Assembly (NCBI GenBank): GCA_964499425.1
Contig: CAZCLD010000014.1
Coordinates: 1-25,007, forward strand
Length of the DNA: 25,007 nucleotides
DNA from: JAQBYK01 sp964499425
GTDB taxonomy: Bacteria; Patescibacteriota; Gracilibacteria; UBA1369; LOWO2-01-FULL-3
Direction: 5' to 3'
Shown here: in pieces, positions 1-6,515 of the stretch
Position numbering within the stretch: the first letter of the stretch is position 1
How the letters are laid out: every line of letters begins with the position of its first letter
The notes under the pieces: generated by a model
What the model saw: the letters and a program-made list of their open reading frames with translations, nothing else
Database searches by the model: none
Told to the model about the DNA's origin: nothing
Translations under genes and position numbers: made by a program

Positions 1-639
1 GACGAAGGGCTCGAAAACCTCAAAAACAAAGTAGACACTCTAATTACAATTCCAAACGACAAGATTCTATCAATCATTGATAAAAAGACCCCTCTAAATG
101 ACGCTTTCCAGGTTGTAGACGATGTCTTAAGACAGGGTGTACAAGGTATTGCTGATTTAATCACCGTACACGGAATGATCAATGTGGACTTCGCTGATGT
201 AAAAGCAGTAATGGAAAATGCTGGATCAGCTCTCATGGGTATCGGTTACGGTACAGGTGAAAGCAGAGCCACAGAGGCAGCCAAAGCCGCTGTAGAAAGC
301 CCTCTACTAGAGCTTTCCATAGATGGCGCGAAGGGTGTACTCTTCAACATTACCGGAGGAAACGACCTAAGCATGTTCGAGGTGGATGAAGCTGCTCGTG
401 TTATCACAGAGGCTGCAGATCCTGAAGCAAACATCATTTTTGGTGCAGTAATTAACGATTCATACACTGGTGAAATAAAGATCACTGTTGTTGCTACTGG
501 CTTTGATTACCATCAATCAGAAGGCTCAGTTGTACGTCCAAAATCCGCCTTCAGTTCAACCCCTAGAGAAGAAATGCCAATCAAACAAGCCGAAAACGAG
601 CTTGATATTCCGGCGTTTATTAGGCAAAAAATGGGCTAA
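1..639 (+). CDS. ftsZ: Cell division protein FtsZ, 3' part
   Basis: FtsZ is the tubulin-like GTPase that forms the division ring at the inner face of the membrane. The frame is open from base 1, so the N-terminal GTP-binding half lies outside the window and 212 residues remain. The start that could be drawn at 175 is internal and not real. Visible signatures are the T7 synergy loop NVDFADVK (encoded from about 181), which supplies catalytic aspartates to the neighbouring subunit, followed by GSALMGIGYGTGESRA and the C-terminal tubulin-like domain. The protein ends in DIPAFIRQKMG after only a short linker. This matches the conserved C-terminal peptide that binds FtsA and other membrane tethers. 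It is followed by a gap of about 170 bases with strong hairpin potential, then a FemA/B-type gene. Assignment is near certain. Confidence 0.97.
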   Translation, partial: DEGLENLKNKVDTLITIPNDKILSIIDKKTPLNDAFQVVDDVLRQGVQGIADLITVHGMINVDFADVKAVMENAGSALMGIGYGTGESRATEAAKAAVESPLLELSIDGAKGVLFNITGGNDLSMFEVDEAARVITEAADPEANIIFGAVINDSYTGEIKITVVATGFDYHQSEGSVVRPKSAFSSTPREEMPIKQAENELDIPAFIRQKMG

Positions 640-808
640 GTAGCGAGGAAAGCGATCCGTAGCGCAGCAAAGACCGCGTTCTTTGCGGAGCGAAGGAGAA
701 AAAGCGCTGAAAAATTGCGACGGCCAGGAGCAATATTTTTCAAGCTTTTTCAGCTTTCCCCTATTGAAAAAAGTGGCGAGTTTTGCGATCCTAGGCTAAA
801 ATCTACGC
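640..808. other. Structured non-coding gap between ftsZ and femX-like gene
   Basis: No credible gene is seen here. The DNA holds several self-complementary segments. One hairpin pairs GCAAAGA (667-673) with TCTTTGC (680-686) around a six-base loop. Downstream, GCTGAAAAATTGC (706-718) can pair either with the GCAATATTTTTC arm (730-741, with a small bulge) or perfectly over nine bases with TTTTTCAGC (746-754). The two pairings exclude each other. The T-rich tails could end ftsZ transcription. GCGATCC occurs at both ends of the gap (652-658 and 785-791). It could be a terminator, an attenuator or a dispersed intergenic repeat. Only the pairing is seen directly. Confidence 0.5.
774..802 (+). promoter_or_regulatory. 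Putative promoter of femX-like gene (leaderless)
   Basis: A -10-like TAAAAT lies at 797-802, only six bases before the ATG at 809, so a transcript from it would start at or next to the start codon. The -35 position 17 bases upstream (774-779, TGGCGA) is weak. The same TAAAAT box occurs before other genes in the window. Confidence 0.45.
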
Positions 809-1807
809 ATGCACGCCAAAATTCTAGACAAATCCGAAGAAGACCTATGGGATAGTTTTACCGAAAAACACCCCCTAGCCACAATCCATCAAACCTCAAA
901 ATGGGGCCATTTCCAAGCACACAGACCCAGCAGAGGCAAATACTGGATTATTGCAGTATATGAAGGCAAAAAGATCATTGGAGGGACAATGCTTATTAGA
1001 TACGGCCTGCCAAAAAACAATTGTTGGCTATATGCCCCTAGAGGCCCACTTGCCAGACCAGAATTGATGCCTGAAATTTTGAACCAGATAAAAAAGATAG
1101 CAACAGAGGAAAAAGCCATTTTTCTAAGAATAGATCCACCATTAGAAAAAGCTCACGACTACGATGGCTTTCGACCAACAAACCATGGTCATCAACCGCA
1201 ACACACTTTAATTTTGGAATTAGACAATTCAGAAGCAGCCATCCTAAAGCAGATGAAACAAAAAGGGCGTTACAACATTAAAGTAGCCCAAAAAAAGGGA
1301 GTTGAAATCCACAAATCTAATCCAAAACACCCAAATAGATTCGCTTATGATCTTGGCAAGTTCTACCATATTCTCCAGCAGACCACTAAAAGAGATCGTT
1401 TTCACAGTCACGGACAAGGCTTCTACAAGGCGATGATCGAGACCCTCTACCCGAATGCTGCTCTATATCTTGCCAAATACGAGGGAGAGATTATTGCAGC
1501 TGCAATAGTCACCTATTACAAGGACACTGCTACCTATTATTACGGGGCTTCCAGCGACACGCACAGAAATGCCATGGCACCATACCTTCTCCACTGGGAA
1601 GCAATAAAAGACGCAAAAAAAGAAGGCTACAAATACTACGATCTATTCGGAATCTCCCCACCAAACTCCAAAAATCACCACTGGAAAGGTGTTACAGAGT
1701 TCAAAAAGAAGTTCGGAGGAAACCATGTTTCCTATCAGAGAGCCCAAGAATATCCATTCAGAAGATTCTTGTATCTCTTATATCGACTCTATAAGGTGAT
1801 AAGATAG
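809..1807 (+). CDS. FemA/B-type peptidoglycan peptidyltransferase
   Basis: Members of this family use aminoacyl-tRNA to add amino acids to the peptide stem of lipid II or peptidoglycan at the inner membrane face. Some relatives (FemAB/GNAT-type) act on other substrates. The 332-residue protein shows the double GNAT-like architecture. An N-terminal QTSKWGHFQ block (about residue 29) resembles the family's Q-x-x-W-G motif. YAPRGPLARPE lies near residue 75. GRYNIKVAQKKGVEI (about 151-165) matches the R-N-I-R-x-A-x-K-x-G signature. A C-terminal YYYGASS, APYLLHWEAI and YDLFGI series is followed by KGVTEFKKKFGG, the typical family ending. It lies directly downstream of ftsZ on the same strand but appears to have its own promoter and no Shine-Dalgarno site. 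The substrate amino acid cannot be read from sequence. Confidence 0.88.
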   Translation: MHAKILDKSEEDLWDSFTEKHPLATIHQTSKWGHFQAHRPSRGKYWIIAVYEGKKIIGGTMLIRYGLPKNNCWLYAPRGPLARPELMPEILNQIKKIATEEKAIFLRIDPPLEKAHDYDGFRPTNHGHQPQHTLILELDNSEAAILKQMKQKGRYNIKVAQKKGVEIHKSNPKHPNRFAYDLGKFYHILQQTTKRDRFHSHGQGFYKAMIETLYPNAALYLAKYEGEIIAAAIVTYYKDTATYYYGASSDTHRNAMAPYLLHWEAIKDAKKEGYKYYDLFGISPPNSKNHHWKGVTEFKKKFGGNHVSYQRAQEYPFRRFLYLLYRLYKVIR

Positions 1808-1817
1808 CTCAAAGGAC

Positions 1818-1845
1818 TTGACAATTATGCTGAAAATGGTATCTT
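1818..1845 (+). promoter_or_regulatory. Promoter of the Tat-type papain-fold gene
   Basis: A perfect TTGACA (1818-1823) is followed after 16 bases by TATCTT (1840-1845), preceded by TG-N, an extended -10 arrangement. Transcription would start near 1852, giving a leader of about 23 bases without a Shine-Dalgarno site before the ATG at 1875. Confidence 0.7.
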
Positions 1846-1874
1846 TCTAGCTCGGAATTTACAAAATCTTAAAT

Positions 1875-3377
1875 ATGTCAGAAAAAAGCGGTGGTATAGA
1901 CAGAAGAACAGTTTTGAAAGCCGGTGCTGTGGCAGGTTTCTTGGGAGTAGTAGCCGGCGGAGGATGGCTAGTTAAAAAGGCCGTTGACCACGTCTTTGAC
2001 CCACCTGAAGATACAGCTATATGCGATCCCAACGCTGTTGATGCTGCAAATAGTTCCGCAGCAGAGGGGCCAGAAGGGCCACCAACAGAAGCCGAAGCAC
2101 AAGCCGCAGAAATGAAGGAGGAAGTAAGGAGGATACTCGGGACCGATGACGAATGTCCAACAACTGACATCCCGGAAGTCCCCACTGAGAGTGGACTTCG
2201 AGAGCTTTTGATAAATAAATACATCGACCAGACCGGAGTATTCACACCAGCAAGTGGGCCGCACAGTTTGGACGATATACTGACTGCGCATAACCAGAGA
2301 TTCATACTGATCTACAACTCCAAAATGATGCAGATGGATGGAGAGCTAAACAAAGGAATTGCCCTTGAAATAAGGTACGACAAATCACAAAGGGCTTGGG
2401 TCTACACAGATCCAAAATTTGCAAAGCGCAAAGTCAAATTCTTGCCCGGAGATATTATCGCAATGCCTGGTAACAATATGACATATCTTCCGATGACCCA
2501 TTCGCCAATTATAACTCGTCACAAAGCTTCAAAACACGATACAACTAGAAAAAGAGAAGCGACAACCAGAAAATTTGAGGAGGTACTAAGAGAAGTTCTA
2601 GCTGTAGTTCAGGAAGGAGACATTATCATCCATACTTCGAGATCAGCTCAGTCAAAACTCATTCAAAAGGCGTTTAATCACCCAGCTACACATAATGGCG
2701 TAGTGATGAAAATAAAGGGAGTATGGGTTGTTTATGAAGCTGTGCAACCAGTGAGAATCGTCCCTCTTGCTAACTGGATACTCAATTCAAAACCAGGTGA
2801 TAGCACTGGCTTCAAATTAGAACCTGACTACAAGCCATGGGTAGCTTTAAACAGACACAAAGATCTAACACCAGGTGAGATTGCAAACATGAAAAGGCAC
2901 CTTGATGGAGAATTAGGAAAACCATATGATGTATTGTTTAGACCAGACCAGCGAAACAAGTATTGCTCCGAATTAGTAGATGACACAGCAGAGGCTGTCG
3001 GTAGAAACGCAGGTAAAGATCAAAGCCTGGGAGATTTGCGCTTGGGTTCTAGAGGGCTGTTGGTCCTATCAAGAAGGTATTGTCGGAGTAGCGGTGATGC
3101 CTGTAGAGATGTCGAAGGCAATTTAACTCAAAAATTAAAGCAATTTATTGTAAGGCAATTCAAGACTAATAAAGTCACAACAAAAGAGTTTTTTGCACCT
3201 GGATTTAGGAAAGGACTTGATGATGAAGATAGAGAGCTTTACGACACGATATTGGATGAAATACCTCCAGGCCTCAGAGAATATCTAACAAAAAACGTCG
3301 TAGTAACACCTGCTTCCCAGCTGGACGATCCCAATCTACAGCACGTTTACAGATCTCGACCAGACATTCATCCATAG
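1875..3377 (+). CDS. Tat-signal permuted papain-fold (YiiX/NlpC-P60-like) protein
   Basis: The 500-residue protein begins with a twin-arginine signal: DRRTVLK at residues 9-15, then a hydrophobic Ala/Gly-rich segment to about 33. No clear Ala-x-Ala cleavage site follows, so it may stay anchored. An Ala/Glu/Pro-rich linker (about 50-85) leads to the body. Residues about 245-375 look like a circularly permuted papain-fold domain of the YiiX/NlpC-P60 type. GDIIIHTSR precedes THNGVV, which contributes the likely catalytic His273. YCSELVDD contributes the likely nucleophile Cys364, with the His-before-Cys order of permuted members. Such enzymes cleave or transfer amide or ester bonds in cell-wall peptides or lipids. 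Residues after about 380 are unrecognised. It sits between the FemA/B gene and a convergent MurJ gene. Fold confidence is good; the substrate is unknown. Confidence 0.72.
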   Translation: MSEKSGGIDRRTVLKAGAVAGFLGVVAGGGWLVKKAVDHVFDPPEDTAICDPNAVDAANSSAAEGPEGPPTEAEAQAAEMKEEVRRILGTDDECPTTDIPEVPTESGLRELLINKYIDQTGVFTPASGPHSLDDILTAHNQRFILIYNSKMMQMDGELNKGIALEIRYDKSQRAWVYTDPKFAKRKVKFLPGDIIAMPGNNMTYLPMTHSPIITRHKASKHDTTRKREATTRKFEEVLREVLAVVQEGDIIIHTSRSAQSKLIQKAFNHPATHNGVVMKIKGVWVVYEAVQPVRIVPLANWILNSKPGDSTGFKLEPDYKPWVALNRHKDLTPGEIANMKRHLDGELGKPYDVLFRPDQRNKYCSELVDDTAEAVGRNAGKDQSLGDLRLGSRGLLVLSRRYCRSSGDACRDVEGNLTQKLKQFIVRQFKTNKVTTKEFFAPGFRKGLDDEDRELYDTILDEIPPGLREYLTKNVVVTPASQLDDPNLQHVYRSRPDIHP

Positions 3378-3419
3378 GAAAAAGGCCTCACGCGTCTGCT
3401 ATACGTAAGACCTTATTCC
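3377..3419. terminator. Imperfect bidirectional hairpin between convergent genes
   Basis: Arms 3377-3392 and 3404-3419 pair over 16 positions with three symmetrical mismatches, around a loop of about 11 bases. The outer part reads GGAA-A-AAGG against CCTT-A-TTCC. It spans the stop codons of both the plus-strand papain-fold gene and the minus-strand MurJ gene. There is no long T-run, so terminator function is inferred from position. Confidence 0.5.
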
Positions 3420-4669
3420 TCGACTTTGACTGCCGGTGGCGCGACTTTCCAGGTCGCAACCAGGTATTTGAGCGAGAGGATCGTGGCAATCCCCGTCACC
3501 AGTGTGAAAACCACGTAGCCCAGAGCTATTGCCACAAGCTCCGGCCACAGCGCAGCCGCTCCGACCACGAAGGGTAGCCCAGCTACCGTGTTGATCAGTG
3601 GCCACCATCCGCGCTTCACAGCGTAGAAGAGGCGGTTGATCACCAGGATGAGCGTTCTTGGCAGTACTCCGAGGAGCATCACCAGGGTCCCCTGCCAGAG
3701 CAGGGTGTGGCTGGACTGGACTTCCCCGCTGGTAACGAGGAGCAGGAACCACTGACCCAGAACGGCCCAGCCGAACACGGCGACGGAAAGCAGCCCGAGG
3801 GCCAGCACTCCGTCCTTCCGGATCAACGCACCCAGGGCCTTTCGGTCCCCTTCAAGCGCGAAGCCACAGAGCTTCGGGTAGGAGGTCTTGCCGATGGCAA
3901 TGTTGACCACCCGCCCGGGCATCTGCGCGATCTGGAAGCTGAACTGCAGGAGAACTGCAGTCATTGGGCTGCCCCAGTTCAGAGCGATGGCAAAGATCGT
4001 TGTGCGGGCCCCTTCCTCCACGGCGGCCGTTAGCACACGCGGCAGTCCGTTTCGCAGGACACCGCCGAGCTTTGCCAGCTCCTGCACCGTCGGGATGGTG
4101 AAGCGGAAGCCGTTTTTACGGGCCACGCGCCAGTTCACCACGAGGTGCATGAGCGCTGCAAGGTTGATCGTCCACACCACCCAGAGCAGACTGGGGGCGA
4201 GCAGGGGGAGGAGCAGTGTGAGTACTCCATAAACGACGGGAGCCACCTGGACTCCACGGAAGTCGTTTTCCCGCTCGCTGTAGGCGGAGAGAATGGACGA
4301 CCAGCAGAGGGCGATGGGCTGCATCGCCAAGTGGATGTAGAGTACTGAGCTTGCAGCCCACATCTCCGACACCAGGAAGTAGCCGCCCGCGAGCAGCACA
4401 CCCAGCATCAAAGTGCTCAGTACGAGAACTCCCGAGATCAGGGTTCGGCGCTCCTGCGCCCCCTTGCCGGTGATCTCGGGAATCACCGCCAGGGAGATGG
4501 CACCACTACCGATCAGCAGGAAGAAGAACATGTCGGTGACCCTCATGGCAGCCATGAGCGTCGCCAGGTCTCCTCCGCCGAACAGGTAGGTGTATACCTT
4601 TATCCGCCCCACGCCAAGGAGGGCGGACAGCAGGACGCTTGCGCCGATAAGCACGCGCGCGCTTCGCAT
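3413..4669 (-). CDS. murJ: MurJ/MviN-type lipid II flippase, GC-rich and short
   Basis: MurJ moves lipid-linked peptidoglycan precursor across the cytoplasmic membrane. The protein is almost entirely hydrophobic helices. Family signatures include RVTDMFFFLLIGSGAIS and AVIPEITG near the N-terminus and LPRVLTAAVEEGARTT in the middle. At 418 residues it is shorter than usual MurJ proteins (about 500), so some C-terminal helices are probably missing. The DNA differs sharply from its neighbours: bases 3721-3780 hold 39 G or C of 60, against 20 of 60 for 2881-2940 in the adjacent gene. The codons are GC-ending. A strong GAGGAGGTGA Shine-Dalgarno site lies just before the ATG, which the host-type genes here lack. 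Together these suggest acquisition from a GC-rich donor. A general MOP-superfamily exporter is the alternative. Confidence 0.8.
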   Translation of the reverse strand: MRSARVLIGASVLLSALLGVGRIKVYTYLFGGGDLATLMAAMRVTDMFFFLLIGSGAISLAVIPEITGKGAQERRTLISGVLVLSTLMLGVLLAGGYFLVSEMWAASSVLYIHLAMQPIALCWSSILSAYSERENDFRGVQVAPVVYGVLTLLLPLLAPSLLWVVWTINLAALMHLVVNWRVARKNGFRFTIPTVQELAKLGGVLRNGLPRVLTAAVEEGARTTIFAIALNWGSPMTAVLLQFSFQIAQMPGRVVNIAIGKTSYPKLCGFALEGDRKALGALIRKDGVLALGLLSVAVFGWAVLGQWFLLLVTSGEVQSSHTLLWQGTLVMLLGVLPRTLILVINRLFYAVKRGWWPLINTVAGLPFVVGAAALWPELVAIALGYVVFTLVTGIATILSLKYLVATWKVAPPAVKVEE

Positions 4670-4670
4670 G

Positions 4671-4682
4671 TCATCACCTCCT
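4671..4682 (-). promoter_or_regulatory. Strong Shine-Dalgarno site of the MurJ gene
   Basis: On the minus strand GAGGAGGTGA precedes the ATG at 4669 closely. It is the only textbook Shine-Dalgarno site I see in front of a gene in this window, and it fixes the MurJ start. Confidence 0.85.
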
Positions 4683-4713
4683 CAGGTGTGAAATAGCAGT
4701 TGTTCAAAGTCAA

Positions 4714-4779
4714 GGATCATCTCTTTTAGAGCATGCGCCCCAGAGAATGCCTCAGAGTGGCATCCCTAAAAGAAGATCC
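4714..4779. repeat. Imperfect 66-bp inverted repeat upstream of MurJ
   Basis: The left arm 4714-4736 (GGATCATCTCTTTTAGAGCA plus TGC) matches the reverse complement of the right arm 4760-4779 (GGATCTTCTTTTAGGGATGC) with only small gaps and mismatches. A smaller hairpin, ATGCC/GGCAT on the minus strand, lies inside and would compete for the GGATGCC end. It lies in the MurJ leader and downstream of the lysozyme-like gene. There is no T-run after it in either direction, so a plain terminator is less likely than a leader structure, an operator or an insertion scar. Confidence 0.55.
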
Positions 4780-4816
4780 AATTAAACCACAAAAACAGCA
4801 AAAAATCAAGGTGAAC

Positions 4817-6046
4817 CTAGGATGGGTGCCTTTCCTCTCTACTTACAACCTTTGGAGGTTCATAGGTATAGGCTTTAAGCCATTTTTCGTAGTTTGGATT
4901 TAGTTCTTTATCAGATAATTTTTCATAATAGTTATCCACGAGTAGCCCTAAATGCTCAAAACTCTCAAAATTTTGCTTCAATTCACCCAGTTTAAAGAGT
5001 TTGAAAACATTTTTTACAAATCTCTCACCCATATTGTCAGGAGTGATAGATGGATCTAGCTTTAATTTGCCGGCCTCTATTTTGGAGCCACCCTGAAAAT
5101 CACCCTTTTCAAAAGACCCTAGCCCCTCAAAAAGCGTAGCATTTTGAGCTCTACTCCTTTTATGCCTGGCAAAAGGGGCAACTAATTCACCTCCACAAGC
5201 CGCACCCATTTTTGCCAAAACTTCAGCTTTATTTTCCTCACCTAACGCTCGTTTTGGCTTAGAAATAGGCGGATTACTAGCAATTATAGAAAAGAAAAAA
5301 TCATAATACTTTTGAGGAATTCGCGCTTTTACCGGGCCAGTTACAAAGGTATCTTCGAGATATTTACATGCTGCTAGAGCAAGTCCTACTTGAGTTACAT
5401 AATGCCCCTCTTTTACAACCTCAGGTTCATAGTCTTTGTCTGGATGATTTCTTCTAACATCGTAGTAGAGGAATTCTCTTATTGTACCCTTCACAACTTC
5501 CCTTAATTCACCAGTCTTCCTGTTGTAAAGAGATCTTCCATACAGGTTCGTCATCAAAATCGGATCTTTCATGGCACGCTCAACGATATCAGCTTTTTCA
5601 AAAGGGGTAAGAACGACACCCTCAACTTCTTCGATTTCCTCCTTTAAGAAAGCTTCAATTCTTGGCTGAATACTGTACTTAATAATTGCTGCTGCTATTT
5701 TGAGCGGTCTGGAAATCCTCTCACTTAAGGAGTCAGGATTATCACCTAATGTATATGCTAAGGATTCAGGTGCATATCCATGCTTTCTTAACAAATCTTT
5801 CTGAACATCTCTAAAAGCAATATCCTTTATTTGCAGATAACTTAGGGACGAATCAACCAGAGGATATGGACCATCCAAATCATCATCATAGTCAAGGTCC
5901 GTAACTTTCACCTGCTCAATTCTTGCCACTGCAAGCAAAACATCTTCCTCAAGTCCAAATTCCCGTGCCACTTTTTCAACGGCTGTTCCAACACGCCTGT
6001 TTAAAGTCCTCGATAGATCTTCTACATAACCCATCGAGAGTTTCAT
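4817..6046 (-). CDS. Lysozyme/lytic-transglycosylase-like protein, probably 5'-truncated
   Basis: I do not recognise the full 409-residue protein. Its N-terminal 130 residues resemble the SLT/goose-lysozyme fold. VAREFGLEEDVLLAVARIEQ (about 26-45) looks like the helix carrying the catalytic glutamate (E44), and SSLSYLQIKDIA (67-78) resembles the S-x-G-x-M-Q-I block that follows it. The remainder is charged and helical. No signal peptide is visible, which is odd for a wall hydrolase. The ATG at 6046 (another at 6034) sits exactly where the DNA changes from GC-rich to AT-rich, with no Shine-Dalgarno site and no AT-rich promoter just upstream. The reading frame continues upstream for 13 codons without a start to a stop at 6086-6088. 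I infer that the original 5' end was lost at this junction. It could be dead or expressed as a shortened cytoplasmic protein. Confidence 0.5.
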   Translation of the reverse strand: MKLSMGYVEDLSRTLNRRVGTAVEKVAREFGLEEDVLLAVARIEQVKVTDLDYDDDLDGPYPLVDSSLSYLQIKDIAFRDVQKDLLRKHGYAPESLAYTLGDNPDSLSERISRPLKIAAAIIKYSIQPRIEAFLKEEIEEVEGVVLTPFEKADIVERAMKDPILMTNLYGRSLYNRKTGELREVVKGTIREFLYYDVRRNHPDKDYEPEVVKEGHYVTQVGLALAACKYLEDTFVTGPVKARIPQKYYDFFFSIIASNPPISKPKRALGEENKAEVLAKMGAACGGELVAPFARHKRSRAQNATLFEGLGSFEKGDFQGGSKIEAGKLKLDPSITPDNMGERFVKNVFKLFKLGELKQNFESFEHLGLLVDNYYEKLSDKELNPNYEKWLKAYTYEPPKVVSREERHPS

Positions 6047-6254
6047 CCACGTGCTCGTACGTAGCGGTGCTTTCCAGGCACAGGATCAGCAGGACGAGGG
6101 GGAGGCTCCAGCCGAGGGCGACCTTGATCGCCCAGCGCTTGAGGCTGGAGGTGGTGGAGAAGTAGGAATTTCCATCCAACTCCTCAAACAAGTAAAGGAT
6201 TACGAGCCCGCTCATCCAGGCCGCGAAAATGAACTCAAAAATCAGACGCTCCAT
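5976..6254 (-). CDS. GC-rich small membrane-protein fragment with chimeric end
   Basis: A minus-strand frame encodes two clear membrane segments, roughly LIFEFIFAAWMSGLVILYL and WAIKVALGWSLPLVLLILCL, with GC-ending codons like those of the MurJ gene. The ATG at 6254 is chosen because GGAG lies about 10 bases upstream; in-frame alternatives are ATG 6302 and GTG 6323. Bases 6061-6120 contain 41 G or C of 60. The last 24 or so residues are read from the AT-rich lysozyme-like gene in another frame, so the C-terminus looks accidental. The coding DNA proper ends near 6047. I do not recognise a family. It could be a truncated remnant or a genuine small protein with an overlapping end. A leftward promoter at 6398-6426 could transcribe it. 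Confidence 0.4.
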   Translation of the reverse strand: MERLIFEFIFAAWMSGLVILYLFEELDGNSYFSTTSSLKRWAIKVALGWSLPLVLLILCLESTATYEHVDETLDGLCRRSIEDFKQACWNSR

Positions 6255-6330
6255 GCGGAACACACTCCGGTTGGACAGCTTGTAGGGAGTAGATCCACCC
6301 ATATCGACGATCACGCTGAGCACTTGCTAG
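6047..6330. other. GC-rich patch of foreign composition
   Basis: This segment has the same base composition as the MurJ gene but is separated from it by the AT-rich lysozyme-like gene. Both edges are abrupt. I saw no transposase, no target-site duplication and no terminal inverted repeats, so the insertion mechanism is unknown. Recombination of foreign DNA or an assembly join are both possible. Confidence 0.5.
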
Positions 6331-6397
6331 GCGATAGTAGAAATATGGGCAGATCACTCCATACGGATGGCGTAATTTTAAGGAGCAAAGAGCCGGA

Positions 6398-6426
6398 ATT
6401 ATGGCAAATAGTAGCTGAAAAGTCAA
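6398..6426 (-). promoter_or_regulatory. Leftward promoter (TTGACT, 17 bp, CATAAT)
   Basis: On the minus strand TTGACT (6426-6421) and CATAAT (6403-6398) are separated by exactly 17 bases, predicting transcription from about 6391 leftward. It forms a divergent pair with the promoter of the gene at 6516. It now points into the GC-rich patch and may be the displaced promoter of the lysozyme-like gene. Bases 6331-6466 otherwise hold no gene I can support. Confidence 0.6.
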
Positions 6427-6466
6427 TTCAAAGGATATACGCCAAAGGAGTAATGGCCACCATGCC

Positions 6467-6494
6467 TTGACAAAACCGAGGAAAGCGCTAAAAT
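6467..6494 (+). promoter_or_regulatory. Promoter of DUF4105-like gene
   Basis: A perfect TTGACA (6467-6472) is followed after 16 bases by TAAAAT (6489-6494). The predicted start near 6501 gives a leader of about 15 bases, A-rich and without a Shine-Dalgarno site, before the ATG at 6516. Confidence 0.75.
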
Positions 6495-6515
6495 AGACTA
6501 CTAAAAACCACAAAT

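Noticed and set aside
175..177. ATG at 175 as the start of a short gene
   Set aside because: The frame is open from base 1 and encodes FtsZ sequence before it.
3707..4401. Several overlapping open frames on both strands inside the MurJ gene
   Set aside because: High GC removes stop codons; none gives a plausible protein, whereas the MurJ frame has clear membrane helices and a strong Shine-Dalgarno site.
6331..6470. Plus-strand frame ending HTDGVILRSKEPELWQIVAE and on to a stop at 6470
   Set aside because: It reads protein-like at the end, but its beginning lies antisense in the GC-rich patch and the stretch contains the divergent promoters. A gene relic cannot be excluded but is not supported.
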